This document shows, one piece after another, positions 32,737 to 45,262 of a stretch of 64,000 bases of DNA. The notes below the pieces were generated by a model. It was not told the origin of the DNA and searched no databases. It was given only the letters and a program-made list of their open reading frames with translations. A program made the position numbers and the translations under genes. Source of the DNA: Thozetella sp. PMI_491 (Eukaryota; Ascomycota; Sordariomycetes; Chaetosphaeriales; Chaetosphaeriaceae); contig MU270019.1 in NCBI GenBank assembly GCA_021432635.1, positions 1,175,672 through 1,239,671 on the forward strand, written 5' to 3'. Each line of letters opens with the position of its first letter. Within the stretch, counting starts at the first letter, position 1.

Positions 32737-32869
32737 CTTGTCGTAGAGGTAGAGGAACAGCTCGTGTGATGCTGCTGGCTGTCATAAAATTTCGGATCGA
32801 ACAATCTTAGGGGATTGAGCTCTAACGTTGGTCCGTGCGCTGGGGTTGACTGCATTAGCTAAGCGGCGA

Positions 32870-34060
32870 CGCCTCCATTGACTGCTATGCTCCTTGCCAA
32901 CGTCAACAAACCGACGAAACAGCAAGTCGCCAATAGAGGTATTAAGAGGGTAAATTAAGATTCAGATGCTCTGTGAAAATCTGAAAGTAATTTATGATTA
33001 CATTGGTTTCGAGCTCAATGTACGTTCTTGTTGAGCAATTTTCACCTATTCGTCCCCCAATGACGATACCTAGCGCTCACCACGTTTCTTCATTCTTCTC
33101 ACCAACAACCACCTCTATCTTTAAATCTCGCCAGTAATTATGTTAGCCTTTTATTTATTTAGTCTGAATCATTGTTGCGATGCCCTAATATTTAGACGTT
33201 GTTAGGCATGCTACTAAAGCATGTTGCCATCTCCTGACTCTATCAGGACAACTTGCCACGTTGCTTGGCACATAGATCCCATTTCCTCTTAAAACTCAGA
33301 CTCAGTCTTGTTCAAAGCTTTCTATTTCTATTATCGCCATTCTGGGTTTACCGGGAGTTTCCTAGCCCCATATTGCCCCTGTTAGCCGTGTGTGATCGGT
33401 TATTGCTATCCGAGATACGTGGAACGTTTAGGAGGCAAGTCAATGAACAAACCCCAGGCATCACCTATTTTCAATCTAGCAAATTCATTAGCTAATGTAC
33501 TACCTCAAAAGATTTACAGAGTCGTTTCCATCCGAAGACGACGTACTGCGTGACTTTCGCAGCTAGAATAGCTTTCTTACCAGCCTCCCTCTCCTGGCCC
33601 ACAGTCCAACTTCTCCTCTGTACTAGGTATCATCCTCCATTTATGAGCGAACAATCGTTATGAAGCTCACGTTTACGGTTCTCTTGGCCAAGTTCTCTCA
33701 GTCACCGGCCCCAACAGGTTTCACGGCGTGACTATACGCTGCAACTTCCCAAGTATGTCGGTAGAGTCTCATCGACAGAAGTGATAGGCCAGCGAAACAT
33801 GTCGAGCCTGTCCTTAAAATCGCTTCTATCGATTTCTTGTACATTTAAAGTATCTATTCACTCCTATGAAGCACTTTTATTGAAGCGAATGACGTTGTCT
33901 CCAGGATGAGACTATTCCATCGGTGCAGTGTGTGGTGCAACCTCGATCTGTAAACTTCTCACATCACGATGTAACATACTCACAGCGTCTGAAAAGCGTA
34001 ATTGAAATGTCTACATCTGCTTCTTTAATTTTTAGAAGTAACTTCCTAGGCGCCTCGAGG
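32870..34060. other. AT-rich island, possible relic of a RIP-mutated sequence
   Basis: Base composition drops sharply. I count 18 of 60 G+C at 33121-33180 and 20 of 60 at 33841-33900, whereas flanking DNA is clearly GC-rich. All frames are broken by stops, and TA dinucleotides are frequent. One plus-strand stretch near 33505-33565 reads FTESFPSEDDVLRDFRS before a stop, weakly reminiscent of an F-box-type start. The composition returns to GC-rich near 34050. This fits an old, mutated gene or mobile element copy, but the origin is not established. Confidence 0.45.
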
Positions 34061-36726
34061 TTCTTGAGTACGAGTTGGGCTCTGCAACTGGCTCAACCAT
34101 GGTCTCCACCATGGTGTGCAGACACTCTCCATCACAGTTCAAGATCACGACCGCCACCATTTCACGACGTCACGGGCAGCAAGCCACTGATTCCCGAGTG
34201 ACGGCGCACTGAGACTGGGAGACAACAGCGACTCAGTATCGGGCAACTGGCGCTCGGGATGCTCCGTCTGCCACTGATCAGCCCCGAAGGGTACGAAACT
34301 ATGGATCGCCAAGTGAGCAACAGACAACTCCGGGCAAGCTCACGGAGGAAGGGCTTGGTATGCCCTCGGCGGGGCGACCGACGTGACACCAACACACTCG
34401 AGACAGTCCTCACCGGGTGCCGAGACACTACGAGAGGCCAGAGCTGCGACGAAGCAAAACAGCCGGGCGGCCACTTGGAGCACGAAACCAGCCTAGACAG
34501 CGATCTGTCCGCCGGCGACGTGACGGTGAGGTGCTAGGCCCCCAACGAATGGCGTGCGCCGCGCTGTGACGCGGCCGACGACCTAACGCGACGGTGGCGT
34601 GCGGGGCTGGGAGGCATCAAAAGCAAGCTATTGCCCTCGCCATATTGGCCCTCGCCGTATTGGCCCTCCCCCTCGCCTTTCTCCCGGGCACCAGCCAGTG
34701 CCGGCGGCAGCTACGAGTCTGGCTTGAGACATACGGATGCTGGAGGACGAGCGTCTAGGGGTGGCAGTCATTTTGGGTCTAAGGGGGGGGTCAATCCCAC
34801 GCCGACGCCTAGCTGCATTGGCGTGTCTGGGAACTGGACGCCTTCTCGTGGCGCCGGGGCATTCCCACCCCCTCCCTAGATAATAATACCGCAGAATGGC
34901 GATAGGCAGAACCACGACCAGGGCCGGCAGCTCGGGACAAGGCGCCGGAATAGGAGACAGCGCTCGTTGGAACCCCTCTCCCCCCTCACTGGTCCTTGAA
35001 TTCGACCGGGGTGGGAAGGTGGTGGTGGTGGTGCGGGCGCGAAGGCGTCGTTCTGGGCTGCCGCCGACCGAGGGCAGGAAACAGTAAGAAAAGAGACGAC
35101 AAGGTCTCGGCTCAAAACCGTCGAAAACAAGTGTGGCATATCCGGCAAGTGGCTACCAAGGCGAGCACGCAGGCAGTCGGTGTTAGCAAGTGAACATGCG
35201 GTCACGAGCGCCTGCGGCCTGTGGTTGGACCGCAGCTCACAGCAGCTGGAGTGGATGGATGCGGCTAGCCCAAAGGTGCATGACAAGCCCTCGGGCGGTT
35301 CTTTGGCTGGACCCCCGGGGCCTGGACGGGGGCGAAAGAGGACCGCCAGGCCGGCTAGTGGTCGGGTGTTGGACGCCCCTTGGTGCAGCGTGGCAATTGG
35401 GATCCATGGCCCGAGTCTCCTGCCCTTCCGCCCATCCTTCCGGTAGCAGGTTTGGGAAGAAACCATGTTGGACCGGCCGTGGCACCGACATGTAACCTTC
35501 GCTCCTATCGGCGATCGAATGAGCGGTCGGACGGGCGGGACAGACTGATATTGCGTCCTGGAGGCTGATGCTGCATCAAAACGGACCCCGGGAAAGGAGG
35601 GGAGAAGAGGGGGGCCTTTTTTTTTCATCAAGAGTCATGACGGGCCAACTATTCCATCGTACGTAGTACTGCGAGGCGAGTGAAATTTGCATGGGCAGAC
35701 CCGATAGGGCAAGTTGCCAGTGGTTAAAGTTGGGATGGGTCCCATCCTGGACCCCCCGCCAGCGTGAGCGCTCAGCTAATCGCGGTCACCAACCTCTTCC
35801 GGGGGGTGATGAGGGTGGCACCGTGTGAAGGAGCAAGCGCCTCACATGGCAGCAGCCAGGCACGGGCTTGTTCATCCCCCTCCTCGGCGTAAGATATTCC
35901 CTCGTGACTGGAACACGCCCTTTCATGGTCCTGGGTTAGTGGAGCAGCATGTTCTATTCAAAGGCCCAAATTGCTTCCTCTGGGTCTCACCTGGGCAAGG
36001 GACCGGGGGGGGGAGGTCCTTCTAAATGGGGGGCGCTCGTTAATACCTTACGTCGCATGCTGCGGCCGTGGGTGCAGCAACGAAAGAGCGAGGAGCAGCA
36101 ACAGCAGCAATAGCATCAGCAGTAAACTATTAGCAGGTGCGCCAAAGGAGCGACGGGCGGCGGGGACGGAAAGCCATCAGCTAGCTCGACGGCGGCCAGT
36201 CTTCCCGGCTAGGCTTGGCAGCAAAGCGGAGCTGAGAGGAAGGGAGGGGCGGGGGCCGGCGACGCTCTAGTACGAACGCACGACAGGGTGTGACGACGAT
36301 CATGGAGTCATGGCCTCGACAAGGCTGGTCGCTAGTCAGAGCCACAGCGGCGAGACGATGTTTGTTTCTTGCGCCCTGGTCGGCTTTTTTTGCTTGGCCA
36401 GTCTGTGACCGCCTTCTACGGAGCGATGTGTCACCGTAGGGATTACGGTCGGTGAGGTCGGACTACTGTAACCCTCGCTGTCTGCGTCGGGGCGCTATCA
36501 GGTGGTCCTGTGCTACTCATTCGCCAGGGACGCAGTGATCGCCCTCTTTGGGGCAGTGGTCGCAGAGTGGCGGCTGACGAGCGGAATGCTTAGGAGTCTT
36601 CCCGGGAAGGTTAGGATGCAAACGTAATCTGCAATCGCGAGAGATGACTCTGCCTTGGTCAAGGGCCGACCGTTCGGGGGGTTGGTCGGTCGGACGGCAG
36701 AACACGAGAGATATGCTGAGTAGCAT

Positions 36727-36812
36727 GTGTGTGTGTACTATGATATCCCCCGTGCGTGTGGTGTGTGTAGAGAGTGTGTGCGCGTGTAGTGTGTGTGAAT
36801 GTTGCCTAGGTT
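36727..36812 (+). repeat. TG-rich, alternating purine-pyrimidine tract
   Basis: Several runs of TGTGTGTG and GTGCGCGTG are separated by a few bases. The tract is non-coding. Confidence 0.8.
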
Positions 36813-39800
36813 GAGCGAGAGGCGTTGTGCCTACTGACAGTACAGTACCTTACGTAGTGGTAGTATGCGTCCCCAGTGGGCTTGTGTGTATGTGGGTGTG
36901 AGTTGTGTGAGTGGGTTCCCGAGGTCCAGAGGCAAACCGCTGAGCGTGGGCTTGTCGAGCGGCGCAATGGGTTGGCATGATGGTCAGCTCCTCGTCCAAT
37001 GTCGTCAAAGGAAGGAGAAACAAGAAAGGTGACGGAGCGGGCGACCTCCCGCGGGCAAGCAATGGATGGCTGTCCGCCCGCCGTTTCGAATAGGCGCACG
37101 CAGCCAGCCCTGTCCTTCCTCGGGGTGGGATGAGAGGAGGCAAGAAAAGAGGGGTGTGTACGTACCTAGTCCCGGGCCAGCCAGCCTGTGTGCCTGCGGC
37201 TCGTACTGTAAGAAAGCCCGCAAAGGCATGATGTCGGCGCGGTTGGCACCCAGAGACGAACGGGCGGTCTCTGATCCCAGCCAGCCAGTCGCAAGCCCGC
37301 GCGGGCGTGACGCAGCAATCGACCCCCTTCGGCTCTGCCTCGTCTACACATATAGCACGCAAATGTCACCAGCTTAATGAAGGATGGTCATATGGCCCGG
37401 TCGCAGGAAGAAACAGCTACCGTGCATCAGCAGCAGCAGCAGAGCCGGGACCGGCTCCCGCTTTCCTGATTTCTGAGATGCCCGAAAGTTATCGCGCATA
37501 CCGCATCATTGATTTGACCACGAACGAGTCTCATCAAGGGATGAGATATGCGCTCCCCTGCGCCCACGCCCGGCCCATCCTTCGTCATCTTGATCGTCAA
37601 CCCCGGCGTGATGGTCCTACGTCGCCCCGCTCAGATGGGCTGGCGGCTTTTTTACGACCGCCGCCCTGGGGATGTGTTAGTAATACGGAGAGAGAGTGAC
37701 AAGAGACAAGAGGACCTGAGGCCCCGTACCCCCTTCTCGGCGGTTGGCAAAATGCAGGCCGGCCCTTGCGGCGAGAGTGTACCCCCCCTGAGTTGGGTGT
37801 CTCATTGGACGAGGTGCGTTTCGCCCCATGGTCAGACAGCGACTCTGGGGGAGAACGCACGCGCATAAGTCCTTCTGGCAGCCTTATAATAGGCCGTATT
37901 GACGCACCATCCGCCTCTCTCCTCCCCAATGCCACTGTTGGGTCTGTGACCTGCCCCATGCTGACGATCGCGCCTCTGCGACATCCACCCGGTGGAAACC
38001 TTTATGTCCGGAGTTGATTGCGAGGCGAAGAGCCAGGGCAATGTACATGCCGTCGAGCCGTGTCATCACGGGGTGGCTAAGGCCCCAAATTGGTCCCGCC
38101 GCAGGCGCTGAGCAAAGATCCATGGGGGGTCTGATTTGCTCGCGGGGAGGAGGAGAAGCAGCCATCATGACTAGTCATGGAATGGAGGATGGCCGGGGGT
38201 GAATTCAAGGCAGGATGAAGCTCGGTATTACTGGGAGACACAGACCTGCCAGGTTTCCTCCAGGAACAGCAGGCGATGCGGCCATCTCTTCTAATTACCT
38301 CCCTCTTCCGTTTTGATCAGGCTGAGGACGCCGACTGGCCGCCCGTGGCTGTCGGTACCTTACAGTGGGCGTACAGTGGGCGTGGGCCTTGTCGCACGCC
38401 TGGGAGGGTCCCACAGAGGAAATCTTACAGCCACCCTGGCGGCGTCACTCACTGCCGAGCATCCTGTCTCTGACGTTAATAACACCGCCCAGCACAAAGC
38501 ACGCTGGCAGGGCCGCTTGGTGATTGAAACCCTATCCCAGCCGGGGCACAAGAGGGCACATCCCGAAATGGAGTGCGTTCCCGTCTCTTGGCCCCCTCTC
38601 CTTCTCGCCCGCTCTCTTGGTCGCACGCCGTCGTAGGTACTCAAGAGCCGTCCGCCAGCGGTTGCCAGACCGGCACTCTCCTTTGGAATTTGCAGATACG
38701 AAACCACGACTAGCGACCCCTCGTGCTCCAAAAAAAAAAGTGTTGACGAGCTCCACCATTCCGCCGCCCGAATGGGGTACCTGCCACTCCCTGCCGTCAT
38801 CCGGGAGGGGGGTTTGTGCAGTTCCGTCGTCCGAGGCCAATGGTTCCTCAGATAATGCCGAAGGGGCCGCCAGGAGGGGAAAGAAAGCAATTATTTGATC
38901 AGCGGGGGGGTCGCTAAAAATGTGAAGGCGGACCCGCGTGTCAAGTTAAAGCCGCCTTCGTCACCCACAGGCAGGGCGTCAAATGCCAGCCCGGCTGCCA
39001 CTAAACTCGTGTCTTTGTACATACTGCACGAGGCCTGCGTGCTATGTATAGTGCGGAATAGCTGCGATGCATGCATGCCTCTGTCAGCTAACCGTCTCTC
39101 TGCTCGCCACCCCCCATTCATCCCGCGGACGGCATTCCTGTTCCTGCCCGCCTATTCATTGTGATGCGAACAGGAGCCGTGTACAACGTATGCCGTAGGC
39201 CCTCTAGCGTGGGCTGCCGGCCGACTAGGATCATCGTCATCGAGTCTTTTACGAGACGGAGATTTCGGGGCGCTGAGAGGCGACATGCCCCCATCGTAGT
39301 TGGAGCGGCTGTCGTGCCGCCGGCTGCATTTTGGCAGCATTCGCAACGGAGAGTAGCACTCTACGAAGTACATACAGTGTAGCCCATCCAGACATGCATG
39401 CACTTACGCCGTAACCCACCGCGCGCCGGAAGGGAGGTGTACAGTGCGACCGGGCGTCAGGGATGGTGGTCCTAGAGCTGGCTAGCGATCAATCAATTAA
39501 CGCGAAAAGAAGGCTAGGTAACCACGGTGCTCCCAATGCCTCCGTGCTCCGTGCCAAGGGGTCTCCACGAAAAAAGGGGCCCCGAGGCTCCCTAGCCGCA
39601 GTAAAAATGTGATAGCGTTTGACCTTTAATCATGGCTTTGCCTGACAGAAGGCTGGCGGGCCGGCCCCTTGACCATGTTGCGTGGTAAACGAGACGAGGT
39701 GCACAAGGCCCTCCCGGATCGTGGCTGCTCGCTTTGATGAGCAGATACCCGCGTGGGTTCCCGGGGGGCGGGGGCAAGAGGGGCGGCGTTGAGTGGCAGG

Positions 39801-42108
39801 GTGCTCGACCGCTGGAACTTAGAGGATAGCTGCTCGCCAAGCTTACCATCGGGGCTCGGCCCTGGACAGCCCATTGGGCTGGGATGGAATGCTCTCCGCC
39901 AGGGACCCTCCGCTATGGACTAGGATTTAGGTTACCCCAAGCGTAGCAGTGTATCAGCGTGCCGGAACGCTGGATGTGCCTCGCCGGTTTGCCACGCCTC
40001 CCGTTTCTTGTTGGATGTCGATGGATGCCCGACAGTTCATCCACCCAAACAGGCATCTTGGGGTCACAGTCGGGGCTGATTGAGCTCCGCGTGGGAGCTG
40101 GGCAAGGGGGGAGGGGGGTTGCTGGGATGCCAAGACATGGAGGGGTGGTGTCGATAGCACGAGCTGGGTGGGGGATGGACGAAGAGGGAGGGGGTGGATG
40201 TCGGGGTCGCAAAGTATGGTGTAAGATACGGTCTCTATGCCCAGCCCAGGCCATTCTTTTGGGCTCGGGTCGATGGGGATCGACTGATTCGTCCCGAATG
40301 CTTCGACATCATATGCTGGGGTCGCAAGTGCACATCGTCCCTCACGATGGGCATGCCTGACCTCGAACACCGCGCGGCCCACGTCGCCTCTCTCCCATTT
40401 TTTTGCGCCTTCGAGCCGAGAGTTTAGCCTTCTGGGTACGGTGTGCGTGCCACAAGCAGGGACGATGGTCGAGACCGTCAAACATAAAAGTTCAAGACAA
40501 TGAATAGCTCCGGTACGGCAGGAGCCATGAAAAAAAGGGAAAGGCACTTGACGATGGCCGGGGTTCTGGTTCGCTGCTAGGAGGAGGATCAGACCCGAGG
40601 CGGGGGTAAGCCCACAGCTGGTCGAGCTGAGTCGATGCTGTGTGTTAGTCCCGGAGCCTCGGTCAGGAAAGTGGTGCTCGGCATGGTTAATTTGTTGGCG
40701 ATGATTGATCCAAAGGCAACTTGCCGCAGAATCCCGAGGCTCTGTGGCAGCAGGCTTTTCTTTCGGCCTTCTACGAGTGCTCAGCACCCGGCCAACCGAC
40801 GACCGAAATATGGAGTACGTATGTAGGACGAATATGTACCTACTGTACTATGGTAGGTTGCTCGGGCAAATCGGCGGCGTGGCTCCCCTGCCCGCACCCA
40901 CGAGGCAGGACGGGGGAAATCCTGGCCAGGTGGCTCCGTCAGGTCTGCTGAGGCTCGCCCCGGTTTCTCTTGTGGCACACGTCTGGAACCAGCCTTTCCT
41001 AAACTCTTAGCCGTGTTAGGACGCCTCCTGGCGGTACCACCGGCCCCATCTTACCCTGTCCACAAAGCGGCCAGCAGGCAATAGTCGGCAATGATGCGGA
41101 GCGATTGATGCGAGTTTTTCTCTTCCTTTCTCGTAAGGCAGATATCATGGGGCGATGGCGTGGCGAGCCGGGGGAAGTCTATCGGGGCCGGACCTGTCAA
41201 TGGTCAGACATTGTGTCGGGCCACTCACGACGCAGGATCTGTGGCCCCCTTCATGACGTGAATATTAGAGAGAGGAATACCAAAAAAAAAGGGCTTTGCA
41301 AAGGTCCACCAGACTCAACCCCACCACCCTCGAAGTCTACCGTTTCTGTTTCGGTCCATGCGATGCGGGCCTCGACGATCGGAACGACGCATTGCTAAAC
41401 GCCCCCCTCTCGCCCCTCTCCGGACACGAGGGCGGTGATGAGAGACCGGGAATGCGAGAGGCACAGTCTCGGACAGGCAAGCCCAGAGCGCAGCGCCGGC
41501 CGGGGGGCTTGCGACTAGGAACTTGAGGATTGGAAGCCGTTTGGCGAGGATTTTCAGGAGGACCACCACAGGACCAAATTGGAAAGACAAGTTGGCGCCC
41601 GGGGCCGGGAAGGCACAAGGGAAGGGGAAGCAGCACACTCATCCATTGGCAGACGCAAGCTCGGTGGGGCACTTGACGCTGGCAGCAGATCGGCGCCATC
41701 AAAACTTCGTCGACTGGGGTGTGTGGCTTGGCGTAAGTTACGGGGGCTTCGCACCACCGGTTGTGTCTGCCCCGGACACGGATGACATGAGATCGTCGGG
41801 GCCAGAGGCCAGAAGGACAATCCATCCAGATTGCGTGTGTGGTTCCCTATCTCTTCGATATTCCCTTGGTTCCCTTGAAGGGAATCCTCCGCACTCGGTT
41901 TTTTTTTTCTTCTTCTTCTCGCAGAGGCTATTGCACGGCGCCCGGCCCCCTCACTTCAGGATTGTGCCGCTTCTCTAGCCTTGCATGTGTGCGATGCGGA
42001 CGCGGGCAGGATCCAGAGAGACATGGAGAGGGAAGAGCTCGAAGCTCCTTGCCGTGCCTGGGATGGAGTAGCGATCAATCCTGGACTAACTTTTCCGTAC
42101 CACGTCCC

Positions 42109-42135
42109 TACGTACGGTACGGTACAGTACGGTAC
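42109..42135 (+). repeat. GGTAC short tandem/palindromic repeat
   Basis: Reads TACGTACGGTACGGTAC and then AGTACGGTAC. Each unit contains the palindrome GTAC. It is non-coding. Confidence 0.8.
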
Positions 42136-45100
42136 AACCCAGAGTTGGCTGCTGCCCCCCTCCTCGCCCCCCTGCCGTGCCGTACTTTACATGCTGCCAA
42201 CTACCAACCTCCTCCTCTTCGTCCCCCCCAAAAAGCCGGGCGGCCTGTGCGCTTACGCCTAACTTGCTCTGCACATATAGGTTGTCCGCAATGCCCGCCT
42301 GGCCCGGCCGTGCCTAGAGAGCTCGAAATTGCCCAATTAGCTCGCCGTGGAGATGGCGTCGCACCGCCATGTCCGTCCTGGACATAACGGCCGGCGTATG
42401 GTACATACGGGGGGGGAGGGTCCACCGCGGTCGTGCTCCATACTGTCCGCAACGCACGGGAAAACTTCCAGTTTGCGAGAAGCGAGCGATGAGCTATTAC
42501 AAGCTACGAGCGACGGGGGCGCGCGGCCGGCGGGCGTCGTCTGTCCGCTCTGTGCTGCGAAGAGCGAAATGCCATACTACAGTAGTGAGAGAGATGGGGA
42601 ACCCTTGCTGGGAGCGTCCACGGTGGTAATTTAGTGCCTCCGAGATCCTTGGCCCACCCAAACCTCAGCAGCCCGCCAGCTCGCCTCCCAAGCCCCCCCT
42701 CCCTCCGTCTCTCAAACTGGCCTCAGGCCCAGCGCTGATAGGCTTGCGCTGGTCCAGCCCGGTCCAATCCACAAGAGCTTAGGTGCTGCTGGGGCTTCCA
42801 CCGGCCGACTGCAAGCATCGTTCACATTCCTCACATGCTGAGGTGGCTGCCGACGCACAGCAACGGAGTATGCCAGGGATCCAGGGATATGGCTACACCT
42901 TTTTACGCCGCGGCGTGGCCCTTTTCTGCTTTCTCGTATTGCATGTTTTATGGCCTGGCAAGCCTGGCTGCGACGCGACCGCTGCCGACTTCTCTTTTTT
43001 TCTTAAGCCACACCTGCAGAACCCACCCCTCCCTTTGGCCCCCGCTCCCCTTTCCCTCTCGCCTCCAACGGCGGGGAAATTATTCCTTGCTTTATTGGAC
43101 CCTTCTTTGGTCCTCAGAAGCAATACCTCGAATTTTTGGAAAGAGGCAACCGTTTTGTTGGCCCCCCCCTTTCCTGCTCTTTCTCCTTCTCCATAGGCAC
43201 CGTCCCGTACATCTAGTAACAGCACACCTGCGTCCAGGGTGTACGCACCTCGTGTAGACTTGCACAAGAAGCCTTCCCAGATCAGGTACCGGCCGGAGGT
43301 AGCTGTGGTGCGAGACGAAAGACGGTGGATATGCCGGCTGTGCCACCAGAGCAAGGAGGGGGGCCGACAAGGCAGTCATTTTCTTGCATTTCTACCTAGA
43401 GGCCTACGTGTGTTTCTTGACTCAGTATAAAACAAAATGCAAGGCAGCAAAGAGTTCCGGCGTATCTTTGGCTGTCCATCCGTTTCTACCTGGTCTGGGT
43501 TGTATGTATGATTTGTATTGTACGTATGTACTTCTTCCTTCCTCCTATCTCCAAAAAGGGGGGGGGGGTGTGGAGGGGTGGACGGGTGTGAGCGTGTGTG
43601 TGTGTGCGACCGACAGGATAGCCGCAGTCCACTAAGCCCAAGAGCTGGCGCTCATTTGGAGGAACGGATGACCGGCCGACCTGAGACTCTTCTAGGAGCC
43701 ACGGAATCGCAGGGCCTAGGAAACAACTCGGTAGCAATGACGGAGCGTGAGTGAGGCCTAGAGAAGGGTGTTGGGAAAAAAAAAAAGGCTAAGACCTAAG
43801 ACACATAAATGAGCCCGGAACTAGGCCTAAAGTGGGCGGACAACACCCTGAGGTTGGGACCTGAAAGAGCTTAAGCGAGACAGCCCATTGACAGGCTGGA
43901 TTGGACAGGCGGTCGGCGGGTGGGGCGGGGGTCTCCTTGGCCGTGTGCGAGGGCCGCCGCTCTGGCACTGTGGGCAGGAGCCAGGGTGGGTAAGGAAGCA
44001 GCCACGACCGGAAAGGCCAAAAAAGCAGGGCCGCACTTGGAGCCAGACACGGCACAGCAACCGCTCCGGCCCAGTCCACACACACACCACAAGTTGACGC
44101 TCCGTACGCTTGCACTTTGCACGGCACACCAGACAACGACGACCGCCCAGGGGGACAAAGTAAATTGCAGACCAGGACTAGTAATCCACAACAACGCAAG
44201 CTGCCTTATCTACTTTGGGTACATACTACGCAACCACCACCTCGCATGGGGATGGTTGCTGTGAGTGGTATGGATGTTTTCGCTTTCTGGGGGGTCTAGT
44301 TCCTCCTTTCCATGCTTCCTCTGGTCAAACCGCTCCAGCTAGCTCTCGTGAATATCCATCCCCTCCCCCCCTTTCCTTGCTTAATCCTGGACCTAAGATT
44401 TTAGGTCTCTGTCTCCTCCCTTCTTCTACTACCTGCTCCTCTTCTTCCTTCTGCGTACCCGGCCACCGTGCCTTGTATATTATCCCGTCCTCGCCGTCGA
44501 ATCGGGGCTGCAGCTTGCTCCCTCCCCACCCTCTATTTCAACCTCGCTGCCACCCCCCCTCGCTGGTCCTCGGAACACCCTCTCGACGGGTTCCCTTGAC
44601 TCTCGACCTCCCTCGACTTCGGTGACACGACCATTGACCCGATCTATCGTCAACCCCCCACCTGAGCTGGCGTTCTGAACGCTGTGCGTGCTCTGCTCTG
44701 TAGTTGCGTACAGGTGAAGAGGCGAGCGAGCCTGCGTCCCACTCTCGCAGCCGAGTTGCTGTGTCGAGCATTTTGGGACCGGTCCCCCCCAACGAGACTC
44801 GGCAGCCCCCGTGAGCTCCCTCGAGCATCGACGGGCCCCGGCGGTTTAAAGTTCGAGCTCCGCCCGATCCTGAACCAGCTTTTTTGGCTCTTGCCCGTCC
44901 TCGGTACCCACGCCAATTCCGCCTTCGAGATCTCGAAAGACCCCCATCCGACCCATCCACCGGCGAACTAGGTTTGACCCAGGTCGTGGTACTGCCTTCG
45001 GTGGCTGTCCGTCCGCGTGAGCGAGATCCTTGAGAGCTTGCTATGGCTCAATCATGTTGAGCAGGAGCGAACGACAAAACGGAGACACCTAATCACCAGC

Positions 45101-45262
45101 GAGTCAGACCACCTCAGCGAGGGTGGCAGGTGCGAAGGGGGCCATTAGCTTCACCAGAACTACTGCCTCGTCACACTGACAGATGCGGCGAGAACAAGAG
45201 GCCCTCTAGGTCCCAAAGTCGAGACCTCAACCCCTCCAGCAGGCAGCTGAGCCCGATCTCTT

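Larger units (their letters stand above)
32737..45262. other. 12.5 kb gene desert between the uL15m and cyclin genes
   Basis: No frame here shows a recognisable domain, signal peptide with plausible mature protein, or splice pattern. The longest ones (34876-35631 and 39954-40787, both minus) have compositions typical of chance frames. The left 1.2 kb is an AT-rich island, listed separately. TG-rich and GGTAC repeats lie within. The last 1 kb (44.3-45.26 kb) is pyrimidine-rich and is probably the cyclin promoter and leader. Confidence 0.55.

Noticed and set aside
34876-35631. A 251-residue minus-strand frame in the gene desert
   Set aside because: Amino-acid usage looks random (many Cys, Arg, Pro and Ser), with no domain or signal peptide.
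39954-40787. A 277-residue minus-strand frame in the gene desert
   Set aside because: Random-looking composition and no recognisable motif. It could be reconsidered if transcripts exist.
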